Source: Porphyra umbilicalis (lineage: Eukaryota; Rhodophyta; Bangiophyceae; Bangiales; Bangiaceae). From it: DNA of 64,000 nucleotides. A program made the translations under genes and the position numbers. The stretch lies in contig KV918887.1 in NCBI GenBank assembly GCA_002049455.2, positions 1-64,000 of the forward strand. Reading direction: 5' to 3'. The notes under the pieces are model-generated. The model ran no database searches and was not told the origin of the DNA. It was given only the letters and a program-made list of their open reading frames with translations. Shown here piece after piece: positions 35,401 through 45,886 of this stretch (its first letter is position 1; each line of letters begins with the position of its first letter).

Positions 35401-36394
35401 TGGATGACGGTGAGATCATCATCGTCCTGGTGTACGTCGACGATCTTCTTCTGGTCGGGTCAAGCATGGAGGCGATTAACAAAATCAAGAAGGCGCTTCG
35501 CAAGCGCTTCGAGATGAAGGACCTGGGCGAGGCCAAGGTCATCCTCGGGCTAGAGATCAGCCGTGACAAGACGTTGGGCACCCTCAAGCTGTCGCAGGGC
35601 AAGTACGCGGGACAAGTGCTCGAGAAGTTCGGTATGGCGGAGTGCAACCCGATCGCGACTCCGTTGGAGGTCGGGCTGCAGCTGGCTAAGTCGGAGAAGA
35701 GCGACGAGTCTCTTCCTTATCGCGAGGCCGTCGGAAGCCTGATGTACCTGATGGTCGGGACGCGTCCTGATCTCGCCTTTGCGGTCGGCAAGCTAAGCCG
35801 TTTCGTGTCGGGCTACGGGAAGGAGCACTGGGCGGCTGTGAAGCGCGTCCTCCGATATGTCAAAAGGGGTCTGTCGACAAGGGCCTGGTCTACAACAAGT
35901 CCGCGTCGGGCATCCTCCAAGGTTTTAGCGATGCCGACTGGGCAGGTGACTACGAGACGCGGCGGTCTACGACGGGCTTCATGTTCATCTTTGGCGGGGC
36001 GGCCGTCAGCTGGGCTTCGAAGTTGCAGAAGACGGTGGCGCTATCTACCATGAAGGCGGAGTACATGGCTCTTTGCGAGGCCAGCAAGGAAGCTGTTTGG
36101 CTCGACAAGCTCATCCAACGCGTCACCATGCTCGTGACGCAGTCGGACAACTTGGTTGGGCCGGTTAACATCAAGGTCGACAACAGCGGCTGCATCGACT
36201 TCGCCAAGAATCCCGTCGAGCACAAGCGCACCAAGCACATCGACATTCGCTACCACTTTGTGCGGGATGCGATCACGACGGACAAGGTCATCCTCGAGCA
36301 CCGCCCAACGGACGAGATGGCGGCAGACCCGATGACGAAGGAGCTCGCCAAGGTCAAGCATGACAAGCATGTCAAGACGATGGGGATGTGTTGA
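32487..36394 (+). CDS. Copia A gag-pol coding region
   Basis: The retrotransposon polyprotein region begins MDGGAAGMGGIKIDKLMDTN. Domains: UBN2-type gag (about 32500-33060); CCHC zinc knuckle CYYCHKFWHIAYDC (about 33140-33185); aspartic protease with SWLIDSAASAHM (about 33315-33350); integrase zinc-binding motif HERLGHVNV...CKPC (about 33708-33820); catalytic core with HSDLGGP and LRSDNGGEY (about 33895-34205); acidic linker (34590-34740); reverse transcriptase with LVYVDDLLLVG (about 34900-35600, YVDD near 35433); RNase H with TKHIDIRYHFV near 36230. All motifs are typical of Ty1/copia. Confidence 0.9.
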
Positions 36395-36559
36395 CTTCAA
36401 GTACGCGCCGTAAGTACATCCGGATGTAAGTACATTGCTCCTCCAAGGCGGCCATGACGGGCGGCATCGGATTTGGGACGTCAAGATTCCAGGCGGACTT
36501 ACTTCTCGACAAGTACTTCAAGGACGGTCAACTGTCAGGCGGCGTCAAGCAAGGGGGCG

Positions 36560-37098
36560 TGTCAGAACGTCATGCTCAACGCCGCTGTAGGCCCTCCTGC
36601 TGTAATAAGCAAAATTCAAGAAACCAGGTATTGACAGGGTTCGAACCCCCGACTCCCGGACGCGACCCGAAGGTCACGCCTAATGAGAGTGGGTGCCGAC
36701 TGCCCACTAGGCTACCCATGCGACTTCCTCGCGGTTTGGTGACCGCTGGTGCATTCGACATTTGTACCCGTGCGATTTTGAGTGAAATTTTTGCGATGTC
36801 ACATTTTTTGTTCTTGCGTTTCTGATGGTTTGATTTGCATGGGCTTTGCTTTGATCCCTGATGCTTTGATTTGGTGAGCGTTTTGATTTAGAGTGTGGGC
36901 GGGCGCGTGCGCGGGCGAGCTGCTTGGGCTGCGTGGTGGGCTTGAGTGCTCCGACTACTTGAGGAGTGCCCTTGATGGGAAGTGGGGCGCTTTGGAGAGA
37001 CAACCAACAAAGCACGTTCGCACACATACACACAAAGCTCAAGCCACTCAACCACATCACCGTGGTCCCCCATCCCCTATCTTCACTGCGTTTCAACA
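36560..37098 (+). repeat. Copia A 3' LTR
   Basis: It starts TGTCAGAACGTC and ends GCGTTTCAACA, and is 539 bp long. Relatives lie at 17192-17734 (inverted) and 25248-25558. It contains the tRNA-like section at 36632-36722. Confidence 0.85.
36632..36722 (-). other. tRNA-like segment with A and B boxes inside the copia LTR
   Basis: On the minus strand, TAGCCTAGTGGGCAG fits the pol III A-box consensus TRGCNNAGYNGG. About 50 bases on, GGGTTCGAACCC fits the B box and T-arm. Between them CGTGACC-TTCG-GGTCGCG forms a 7-bp stem with a UUCG tetraloop, like the long variable arm of a class II tRNA. A full acceptor stem is not evident, so this is unlikely to be a working tRNA. It is retained in the copies at 17572-17675 and 25300-25405. 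Confidence 0.6.
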
Positions 37099-40000
37099 CC
37101 TGCGCCAGGTCCGCAAGCGGCGGGCCTCGGCGGGCCTCGGCGGGATTCCCGCCAGCGCCCGCCTTCTGCCCCCGCATCCTCGCGCGGCCCGGCGGGGTCA
37201 GCCACGCGACGGCGGACGTGCCGGACCGCCGCCCCGTCCCAGCGACGCCGGTGGCCACCGAGGCCGTCCCTCCGTCTCCGCCGGTCGCCGCGTCAGTCCT
37301 GGCCCTGGGCCACTCCGACCCCCGGCCGTGGGGTGGCGGGGATGGCATCCCGGCGGACTTACCCGCCAACGGGGCGCGCACGGGGCAGGGGCTCCGGCGG
37401 CGCCTCGGGGGACGCGCTCGGCGCGAGCGTACCCGCTTTCGCCGCCACGCCACCGCCGTCGCGGACACCACGCACGCGTCGGGCACCCCGTCCGGGGGCG
37501 GGGAAGTGCTGCTTTTCAGTCTGCACAACTACCGCATCGTGGCCTCGCTGGGGCTGGACAAGCTGTCCCTCCGTGCGTTCGGCGTCGTCGTCGACACGGG
37601 GGCGGGCCCCAACTTTGTCCGCCGGAACGCCCTCGCTCCTGACTGGCTCTGCCAGGTGGTCACCTCCAAGGAGGAGAAACAGGTACGTCTACGAGACGCC
37701 AACAACGCGCGGTTACGCACTAGCGGTACCGTCACGCTGTGGCTCCAGACGGGCGCACGGATCGTCCCGGTTCCCTTCTTCTTCGTCGACGACCTGTCGG
37801 TCCCAGTCATCTTGGGCTGCACGTTCATCGACGACAACGCCCACGCCATCCTGCCTCAGGATAGGTCCATCCGTTGGACGGACGGGTCCGTCACGGCGAT
37901 CCTACGGGGGCCGTTGGACGATGGTGACCGCTCAATGGGCGTCTCCTGCGTTCTCCGCGCGACGCACAAGACGCGGCTTCCGCCGTCGGCGGCCACGGTC
38001 GTCTGGATGCGGACTATGTTGGGGGGCCTGGGCCAGGTGTTCGGCGCCTCGCGCCTCTTCACAACGCATCGGGTCACCATCGCCAACGGCGTGCACGATA
38101 TTGTGCCGGGGCTATCTTTCCCGGTCATCGTGACCAACTTTGGCGCGCGCGAGGTCACCCTCCGGCAGAGGGCCAACATTGGCTACGTCGAGCTGCTGAC
38201 GACGGGTGTCGTACAGGTGCCCCCCGGGGCACCCCCCGGTACACCGCCCGCCCCGGGCTTCACGCCGGCCACAGCCGCCGAGGGCATCGTGGCGGCGGTT
38301 TCAAGCACCCGAGACGACCCCGCGCCGGGGCGGAGCCTGGACCCGACGACGGCCGCGGGCAGTAGGGCTGCGACCCCGCGCGACCCCGGGACCCGGGCGA
38401 AAAAGGCGCCGTGGCGGCCGCAGCGCTGCCCACGTCCCCCCCGCAAGTGGAGGACGTGTACCTGCCGGACGTCGACCCGACGCTGCACACCCGGATCCGC
38501 CGCATTCTGGACCAGCACAAGGCAATGTGGTCGGGCCAGGCGCTCGGCGTCATCAAAGCCACCCAGCACCGCATCGACCTTAACGCCGGCGCCCGGCCCG
38601 TCCGCTTCGCGCCGCGCCGCGCGGGGCACATGGCACGGGAGGCCGAGACGGCCAATGTCAAGCGGCAGCTGGAGGCAGACGTCATCGAACCGACGTCGTC
38701 GGAATGGGGCTTCCCGGTCGTGCTCGTCCCTAAGAAGGATGGCACCCTCCGCTTCTGCGTCGATTATCGACTGCTGAACGTCGTCACCAAGAAGGACTCG
38801 TACCCGCTGCCCCGGATGGACGAGTGCATCGACAGCCTCGGCGAGGCAACCATCTTCTCGACGTTGGATTGCAACGCCGGCTACTGGCAGGTTGCCATCG
38901 CACCCGAAGATCGGGAGAAGACGGCTTTCGTGTGCCACGAGGGCGCGCACCAGTACAAACGGATGCCGTTCGGCCTAACAAACGCCCCGGCGACGTTCCA
39001 GCGGGCGCTGGACATCATCCTCTCCGGGGTGAAGTGGCAAAGCTGCCTCATCTACCTCGACGATGTCATCGTGTACTGCAAGACGGAGGAGGAACACGTC
39101 GGCCACGTCCACAGCGTTCTGCGCCTGCTTCGCGACGCGGGAGTGACACTCCGCCTGCCCAAGTGCCGGTTCTTTCGTCAGACCGTGGAGTACCTCGGGC
39201 ACGAAATCAAGCCGGGCCGGCTCGGCGTGATGGACGCGCACACGCGCGCCCTGCGCGAGGCGCACTTCCCCACGACCCGCACGCAAGTGCGGAGCTTCGT
39301 GAGGATGTGCAACGTCTTCCGCCGGTTCGTGCCGAGCTTCGCAAGGATGGCGGCGCCATTGACGGACCTCATGGGGTCCACGGCCCCTGTCATGGTGCCT
39401 CCCGCCACGCCATTGCAGCAGCAGGCGTTCGACCGACTCAAGGAGGCCCTCACGACCCCGCCGGTCCTCACACTCCCGCGGCGCGGGCGGAAGTACGTCC
39501 TTGACGTGGACGCCTGCGGGACGCAAGTGGGCGCCGCCCTGCTGCAAGAGCAAGACGACGGGAAGCTCCAGCCGGACGCGTATATCAGCCGGCGGCTGGC
39601 AACGAACGAGCTCCCCTACGGAGTCACGGACAAGGAGTGCCTGGCAGTCGTCTGGGCGTCGCTCAAGCTCCGCCTCTACCTCGAGAGTGATCGTTTCCTC
39701 GTGCGCACGGACCACGCCTGCCTGCGGTGGATGCTCATCATCGAGGGGTCCGGGAATCCCCGCTTGGCACGCTGGCGCCTTCGCCTAAGCGAGTTGGAGT
39801 TCGACGACGCCTACAAGCCGGGGATGACGCACTTCATGGCCGACAGCATCTCCCGCCTGGAGTCCGGGGCCAGCGACGAGACCGCGTTCGACGACGCGGT
39901 CCCCGTCTTTGCCGTGCGGGCCAACACGGTCCGGGGGCTCGACGCCGCCAACTACGTTGGCGGCCCTACGGTCCGTGACATTAACCGCGACGCGGTGCTC

Positions 40001-41253
40001 TCGGCCCAAGCCGGCGATGGGTACTGCAAGGAGACCGGGAAGGCCCTGAACGACGGGCAGCGCATCCCGTTCTTCGAGGAACCCGATGGGGTCCTCCGGC
40101 GACGCGCGGCGCCCGATGGCGCCCACCAGGTGGTGGTCCCAACCTCCTTGCAGGAGCAGGTCCTTCATCTGGAGAACGACGCGACCCTCGCCGGGCACCC
40201 TGGGGAGTCCCGCATGTATGCGGCGATGCGGCGGTACTACTACTGGGTGGGGATGGCGGCCGACGTCGTCTCCTATGTTGGGAAATGCGACAGCTGTGCC
40301 CGGCAGCGCGTGCGCCCTCTGGCGCGGCGCTCGCCCCTAACTCTGTTCCCCGCCACCATGCCCTTCCAGGACATTGCTGTGGACCTCTACGGGCCCCTCG
40401 AGCGAACGGCCGCCGGCCACCGGTTCATCCTGGTGATCACCGATCGATTCACCAAGCTGGTGCGCGCCATCCCGATGGACGGTACGTCGGCGGTGGACTG
40501 CACCTCGGCCGTCCTGGACTACTGGATGGGCGCTTATGGTCCGCCGGACCGGCTTCTCTCGGATGGGGGACTCCAGTTCACCAGCCACTTCTGGGGCCAG
40601 GTTTGCAACCTGCTCTCCATCGAGCCTAAGGTGACGTCGCCGTCACACCCGCAGACGAATGGGCAGACGTAGCGGTTCAACCGCACGATGCATACGATCC
40701 TAAACCACTACGTGGTGGAGCATCCGCGGTCCTGGGACCAACTCCTTGGGGCCCTGACGCTGGCGTACAACAGCCGCCACCACCGTAGCACCGGGGTTGC
40801 CCGCTGGAACTGGTCAAACCCATGGGGGTATCCAGCTGGGCTTTCAAGGACATCCCAAAGTCCGGGGCGTACCCCATCACGGCGCAACGCGGCACCGCCG
40901 CCGAGAAGCGGGCCAAAGCCACCCTCCTGACCCGCCTCGTGCAGCTCATCCTGAAGATGCGGGCAACGCTCAAGGCGACGCAGGGGCGCTACAAGCGCGA
41001 CCGCGACAAGTGCCTCGCGCTGCGCGCGGAGAAGCTCACCGTGGGGGGCTGCGCGTGGCTGCGCGACCACGCCAAAAAGGAGGGTGCAGGTGGAAAGTTA
41101 ACACACGTCGCCCGCGGACCGTATCGCGGGGTCTCCACGGACGGCCCGACGGTCCTCCTGGACGTGGACTGGGAGCACCGCCGTGAGAACGTCGCGCACG
41201 TCGTCCGCGCCTCGGGCACGGCCGCCGAGTCCTCTGCCCAACACCCCGCGTAG
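37099..41253 (+). CDS. Gypsy A pol region
   Basis: The Ty3/gypsy pol is in the standard order. Aspartic protease has VVDTGAGPNFV near 37590. Reverse transcriptase spans about 38560-39260, with VPKKDGTLRFCVDYRLLN, FSTLDCNAGYWQV and YLDDVIVYC (near 39050). RNase H has YVLDVDACGTQVGAALLQ near 39495. The integrase zinc-binding region has HLENDATLAGHPGESRMYAA...CDSCARQR (about 40165-40310). The integrase core has FILVITDRFTKLVRAIPM and LLSDGGLQFTSHFW (about 40380-40600). It lies downstream of the nested copia and upstream of the chromodomain-like module. It is largely intact, with few breaks. Confidence 0.9.
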
Positions 41254-41262
41254 CGGGCAGTG

Positions 41263-41568
41263 CGCTCCTTCCATTGGGCGGAGGCCGACGGCCAGCGGTA
41301 CGCCGTGGACCGCATCGCGGACCACGCGACGCTGCCCGACGGCACCCTCCGGGTCCAAGTCTACTGGACCGGATACTCGCAGCCCACCTGGATGGACGCC
41401 GCGGACGCCCCGCACGAGACGCTGCGCGTCTACCTGCGCCGCGCCGCGCGCTTGGGGCTGCCCCAAACGTCCGCCGACCCGCCGCCGGCGGTCCCGCAAG
41501 ACGCGGCTCCCGACGGCGGCGCCGCCTCGGGCGGCGCCGCCACGCCGCCCTCGGCCATCCGTGCCTGA
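41263..41568 (+). CDS. Chromodomain-like module after gypsy A integrase
   Basis: The region reads RYAVDRIADHATLPDGTLRV, then QVYWTGYSQPTWMDAADAPH, ending in a Pro/Ala tail and TGA at 41566-41568. The V-x-I, Y-x-V-x-W-x-G-Y and W spacing matches chromodomains found at the integrase C-terminus of chromoviruses, which target insertion to modified chromatin. About 100 residues are open. Confidence 0.75.
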   Translation, partial: RSFHWAEADGQRYAVDRIADHATLPDGTLRVQVYWTGYSQPTWMDAADAPHETLRVYLRRAARLGLPQTSADPPPAVPQDAAPDGGAASGGAATPPSAIRA

Positions 41569-41810
41569 CCCCTTGGGTCTGAGTGGTGGCCGGGCGCGGC
41601 GGGGGGGAGGGTGGGGTTTTTTGGGGATTTGGGGCCTTGGGGCCGTCGTGGGGGGGGGGAATGCGTACCAGCGGCCAAGGTGTGGCGGGGCCACGACGGG
41701 CAGCGGACGCTGAGTGGTTCTAAGAGCAAGCCCACGGCTTTATTCTACGGCGGACGATGACCTAACGCCGTCGGACTAAGCGCCACACCTACGGGGCCAG
41801 GGCGATGCCC
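41569..41810. other. Spacer between sense pol and the antisense ORFs
   Basis: The spacer is G-run-rich (GGGGTTTTTTGGGG-type near 41615 and GGGGGGGG near 41650). It separates convergent reading frames and would be a logical place for transcript ends. No clear poly(A) signal was found. Confidence 0.45.
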
Positions 41811-42779
41811 TCAGTCGTGACGGCGATACTCCCATACGTGAACAGGGCGGCCCGCCTTGCGTAGGACGCGCCGCAGGGCGGCGCGAAACCGCTTCGCCCG
41901 CGTCCGCGGGGACTCCAGGCAGGGGAAGACGTCGGCGGTGAGCCCGATGCGGGCGTACTCGACCAAAGCGGCGGTGATCTCGCAGGGCCCCACCTCGGAC
42001 CAGTTGATGGACGGGTCGTACCCGAACAAGGCGACAACCTGCCCGGACGTCAGCGAGTCCAGCCACTCCGTGGCCGTCACCGGGGTAGGGGGCGTCCACG
42101 ACGCGGACAACCACCAATCGTAGGCGACGTCCGGTTGCCCCGGAACGGGGTTCACGACGGGGCAGGCAACCCCCAGCTCCATCGGCGCCATGGCGAGACC
42201 GTCGTTGGCGGGGACGGCATCCAAGCGCGCGGGACGCGGACCGGCGGGCGCCGCGGCTTCGCCGGCGGGGCGGTACTCGGACCGCCCGTAGCACCCGCCG
42301 CTAGCGCCGCCATCGCGGCCCTGGCCGCCGTCGAAGGGCCATGCAGGCTCGTCACGGACGGCGGCCATATAGCCGCGGCCATAACTCGGACCGGCCGCCG
42401 ACCACACGCGGTCGTCCCGCACGTCGCCACGGCGGCCAGGGCCGCCCTCCCAGCGTTCGTCGCGGTCGCGACGGGGGGCAGCGGCGCCGCCGCCCGTCTC
42501 GGACGCCCACCCGCGCCCGGGCCGGTCACCGGAAGTGTCGGCGTGGTCGCCGCGCCACGTCGCGTCCCAGCGCTCGCCGTGAGCCGTGCCGGCCCTGTCC
42601 TCGCGGACCGCCGCGCGCGGGCCCCACTCGGCGCTGCCGGCAAGAGTCGACGCCGAGAAGCCGCGGGGGTAGGCGTCGGGACCTCCGGGGTTGCCGGCGT
42701 TGGCCTCCTCCTCATCCCCCTCGGGGTGCCGGGGCCCCGGGCGGTGGGGCACAGGTAGAGCCGGGCCGCCGCGCGCCAT
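41811..42779 (-). CDS. Antisense ORF 1 of gypsy A, unknown function
   Basis: A 322-codon ORF lies on the strand opposite gag-pol, between the chromodomain module and the 3' LTR. It starts MARGGPALPVPHRPGPRHPE. The first two thirds is Gly/Arg/Asp-rich and disordered in character. The last third is balanced, with Trp/Tyr/Phe: DVAYDWWLSASWTPPTPVTA, VVALFGYDPSINWSEVGPCE and a basic end, RRVLRKAGRPVHVWEYRRHD. The start is 57 bp past the stop of the second antisense ORF, so both may share one antisense transcript. I recognise no domain. Antisense ORFs in the same place are known in some plant Ty3/gypsy elements, which supports it being real. Confidence 0.6.
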   Translation of the reverse strand: MARGGPALPVPHRPGPRHPEGDEEEANAGNPGGPDAYPRGFSASTLAGSAEWGPRAAVREDRAGTAHGERWDATWRGDHADTSGDRPGRGWASETGGGAAAPRRDRDERWEGGPGRRGDVRDDRVWSAAGPSYGRGYMAAVRDEPAWPFDGGQGRDGGASGGCYGRSEYRPAGEAAAPAGPRPARLDAVPANDGLAMAPMELGVACPVVNPVPGQPDVAYDWWLSASWTPPTPVTATEWLDSLTSGQVVALFGYDPSINWSEVGPCEITAALVEYARIGLTADVFPCLESPRTRAKRFRAALRRVLRKAGRPVHVWEYRRHD

Positions 42780-42836
42780 GTCGGCGTGGCGCCGCTTCCG
42801 CGCACGGTACGCGGCCGACGCGGCCGCCTCCTCCGT

Positions 42837-44322
42837 CTACGGCGGGACGGCGTCCGGGTCGGCTGAGGTGAAGCTGGCCGGTATCGCCCATGGCTCCGCC
42901 GTCACGGGCAACGCCCGCGGGGCGACGTCCGCAAGCCGCGGCTCCGCGAGCATGACCTCCAACGGGGCCTGCGGCGACCGCAAGACGCTCACGACGCGGA
43001 CGTTGTGGCGCCGGCCGTCCGCCACGGTACCCACTTGGTGGGGCAGCAGGGTGCTGCGGGCTTGACGGGTGGTATCGTGGTGGTAGGGCAGTAGGTAATG
43101 GACGGCCGCCCAGGGCACCACCCTCACGATGGCGTCGTACTCCTCCAAGGCGTCGGCGGCACCGCTGTCTCCCGGCGCGGGGTCGTCGACCTTGAACTTC
43201 CGCGTGAAGTTGTAGTAGCACGGCGACGGCTCGAAGACGCGGTGCGTCTCGCGGTACGCGCGCAGCAACCCCGACAAGATGGCGGCCTTCAGCATGACGA
43301 AGGCCGTGCCCTGGATGGGGTGGCAGGGGAACGCCTGCAGCAGCGACTGCTGCTGGTGCACAACGGGCGGGTACTCGTACGTCAGCAGCCGCGGCGTCGC
43401 ACACCGCGTGGCCATTGCCGGCGGCAAGGGAGAACGCGCCGGCGTCAAGGCAATGCCGGAACGGACGGACAGGACGATGGCCCCGTGCCCCGCCCGTCGG
43501 GCGCTTACGAGCTCGCCGTGCGCGCGGCGCGCGGCCTCCAACGCCAAGTCCGCCGGGGCGGTCGCGGGGCCCACCGACGCCAACGCGATCAGGGGGCCCA
43601 CGCCCCCGAAGTTGGCAAGCGCCAAGGAGTGACCGAACGGGACCGCAGGGCGGTGGCGAAGGCGTGCGTGACAGTCCTCGAGGTAGGCGTACTCCTCTTC
43701 GCCGGCGACGAACGGGAGCTCGGCCGCGGGATGCGGGACCAAGAGCACCCGCCCCGGGTTGCACGGCAACATGCAGCGCAGCCACGCCGCGCTGTCTCCG
43801 ACGGAGCGGACGAAGGAAGCGAAGTCGCGCTCGGCCGCCGGCCGGGTACCGTAACCCGCCACCTTGGCGAACTCCTTGAAGGCCCGCCACACGGCGGCTG
43901 CCTCGCCTGCGTCGTGGGGATGAGCCGGGAGGAAGACGTCGCTGACGTGCGGCCAGTCGGCCGAGGCCACGGCCGGCCCCAGCGGGGCGAGCCACGCTCG
44001 GACGGCGGGCGGCGCCGGGCGTGGCGGGAGCGCGGGGGCCGACTGCCCCAACAACGGCGGGCGCTCCTCCGGCACGACCGCGGGACCCCCGCTGGGGGAG
44101 GCAGCCGGGCAAGCCGCGGACGCGGCCCCGGCGCTGGCTACCCCGCGGCACCGACGGACGGACGGGGACGGTTGGGCGGCGCCCGGGCGGTCCCGACGCG
44201 GGCGGCGCGACGGCCGCCGGCGCCGGCCCCGGAGCGGCGGCCGCCGTGCACGGGCACGCCAGGGGCGCGGGGGACGGAGCCCCGACGGGGCTGGCGGGGG
44301 GCGTCGCCGGGGACGGCTCCAT
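42837..44322 (-). CDS. Antisense ORF 2 of gypsy A, unknown function
   Basis: A long open region on the minus strand begins MEPSPATPPASPVGAPSPAP 16 bp inside the 3' LTR and ends at a stop at 42837-42839. The N-terminal part is Pro/Ala-rich. The main part is globular in composition, with all aromatic residues: AAAVWRAFKEFAKVAGYGTR, SFVRSVGDSAAWLRCMLPCN, FGHSLALANFGGVGPLIALA, LLTYEYPPVVHQQQSLLQAF and ETHRVFEPSPCYYNFTRKFK. The opposing plus-strand frame reads as a typical shadow (Arg/Gly/Val-rich), so the minus strand is the credible one. I see no signal peptide, membrane segment or known motif. The adjacency to the LTR suggests transcription from the LTR in antisense. Treat it as an element-borne gene of unknown role. 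Confidence 0.6.
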
Positions 44323-44337
44323 CTCGTCCGAAGGGGA

Positions 44338-44984
44338 TGTAGTACGACGGGGCCCCCTATGCGCCAGGGGGCCACCGCGGGGACGTCGGCGACGACGGGG
44401 GACGCGGTCCCCGACGTGAGGTGGCGACGCCAGCGGCGGTGGTGGCCGACGGGGCGGCGACGCGGGGGGCGGGGCGAGGGGGCGGCTCCGCTGACCGGCT
44501 CGGGCCACCCGGGGAGCGTACCCGATCCGCCACGCCCGGCACGCGGGCCCCGCGGGAGGCCGGATTGGCGCGCCCGAGAGGGCGCTGGCGCGCCCGAGAG
44601 GGCGCGGCAGGCGACGGCCGACCGGGCGCCACGCGGCGGGTGCAGCGCGTTGCGCGCGGGACGGTTTCTCCCCCTCGTCTGTAATGATCGCCTCGGGGGA
44701 CTTGACATGCATGGATGGAATTATCTGCATTGGTTTGTGACGGCCCGGCTCAATTCCCATTGGGGGAAATTGGGCCCGTGCGACGGTTTCCGCCCTTTTA
44801 GGACGAAGGGCGACGACGGTGGGAGGCACCGTCGTCGCCGGCAAGTAAACCGTGTCTTGATGTCTTGGCGTTTCGATCGGCCCGACTTCCCGGACCTCGA
44901 GTCCCATAGCGGGTGTCGCGCGAGCGGCTAAGACGGCCGTTACTTCCCTCCTTCTGAGGTAACCCCCTAGATTGCGGTACTACA
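44338..44984 (+). repeat. Gypsy A 3' LTR
   Basis: It starts TGTAGTACGACGG and ends TTGCGGTACTACA, 647 bp. It is preceded by GAAGGGGATG, a short polypurine tract. Confidence 0.92.
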
Positions 44985-45886
44985 CCAGAGGATAGAGGAT
45001 TTCCCTCAGAGTGTTGCGACACGTCGACAAGTTCAGCGGGGCCGCCGGGGCCGCCGCAGCCGACGGCGGCGCCGCCGGTGCCGGATCATCCTGCGCCTCT
45101 CGCGGTGGCCGCTCGACAAGCCACTCTGACGAGGACGCGGAGGACGCAGATGCTGGCGGTTACCAATCGCGCCCGCGTGGTCCAAAGGCCGCCAAGCGTG
45201 ACAAGGCGGAGGACATCCAGGCGTCGCGTATGCTGAAGGAAAGCACGGACGCGTTGTCTGTGTTGGCCCGAGCAACGTCTGAGCGTACAACCGTGGCAAT
45301 TTTCAACGGTGCTGAGATGCGGGACACTCCTGAAGCTGTCGCTTTCCGTCGCGCCCATCCCCGCAAGCTGATGGCGGCGGCCGGGTTGGACGTGTCCCCG
45401 CCGGGTACTTTGTCTTCTCTGGCGGGGACGGCCGCCGCCTCCACGCCCGCGACTGGCGCAGATGTGCTGTCGGAAGGACAAGCGACGCCCTTTACACCCG
45501 CCCTCACATCAACCTCGACACCGCGTACGCCGCCGGCGCCGGCGCCGGCGCAGGCACCGGCGGCTGGCGCGGCACTGGTGCCGGCATCTCCGCCGGCGGC
45601 GAGCAGCACAGGACCTGAGCCGCCTGTACGAGCGGACACGGAGGCGGCGGCGAGTACATCTGCACTGCCGGCCTCGGCGGACGGCTCCGGTGCAGCGAGC
45701 CGTGACCGGCGGTAGGCGGCGGCAGCTCTTGCCGCCGCTTCGAAGACGCTCGACGACGAGAACGACGGCGTTTATGTGTTGCCTCTCTGTAACACGCGCG
45801 ACAGTGGCGCGGGCCATGTCGAGGACAAGGATGAAGCTGAGGAGGATGACTCTTGTGAAGACGAGACCAACGCTGAGTACGAATAG
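44985..45886 (+). pseudogene. Remnant of a NAM-associated/MYB-like transposon protein (PIF/Harbinger ORF1 type)
   Basis: An open frame runs from just after the gypsy A LTR. It contains QSRPRGPKAAKRDKAEDIQA, then SRMLKESTDALSVLARATSE, then an Ala/Pro/Thr-rich section. The RP-G-KAAK element followed by a charged helix resembles the C-terminal 'NAM-associated' domain seen in PIF/Harbinger accessory proteins and related plant genes. The frame has one TAG at 45713-45715 and then continues in the same frame with a Ser/Asp/Glu-rich acidic tail (DDENDGVYVLPLC...) to TAG at 45884-45886. The N-terminal DNA-binding part is absent at the LTR junction. The assignment is by motif resemblance only. Confidence 0.42.

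Larger units (their letters stand above)
32065..37098 (+). mobile_element. Young Ty1/copia element A, inserted in gypsy A
   Basis: The two LTR copies share 258 bp with only three differences that I can count, indicating a recent insertion. The internal region has a primer-binding site at 32323, one long gag-pol coding region (32487-36394) with all domains in copia order (gag, CCHC, protease, integrase, RT, RNase H), and a short AAGGGGGC purine run before the 3' LTR at 36560. It sits between the gag zinc-knuckle region and the protease of gypsy A, and CCTG occurs on both flanks. It looks close to whole, with about one break in the coding region. Confidence 0.93.
28824..44984 (+). mobile_element. 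Ty3/gypsy chromovirus-type element A with a nested copia element
   Basis: The element is bounded by two 647-bp LTRs of equal length with TGTAGTAC...GTACTACA-type ends. I counted about five differences between them, so it is young. Parts in order: 5' LTR, primer-binding site, gag (from 29619), a nested copia element (32065-37098), pol with protease, reverse transcriptase, RNase H and integrase (37099 to about 41250), a chromodomain-like module (41263-41568), two antisense ORFs (42779-41811 and about 44322-42837), a short purine run and the 3' LTR. Apart from the insertion it looks nearly whole, with only a few breaks. The bases flanking the two LTRs (CGCCC and CCAGA) do not match, so the flanks have been rearranged or the duplication lost. 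Confidence 0.92.

Noticed and set aside
43098-44342. Plus-strand ORF of 414 codons near the gypsy A 3' LTR
   Set aside because: Arg/Gly/Val-rich shadow of the better-composed minus-strand ORF.
28819-44989. Five-base target-site duplication around gypsy A
   Set aside because: The flanking bases (CGCCC and CCAGA) do not match.
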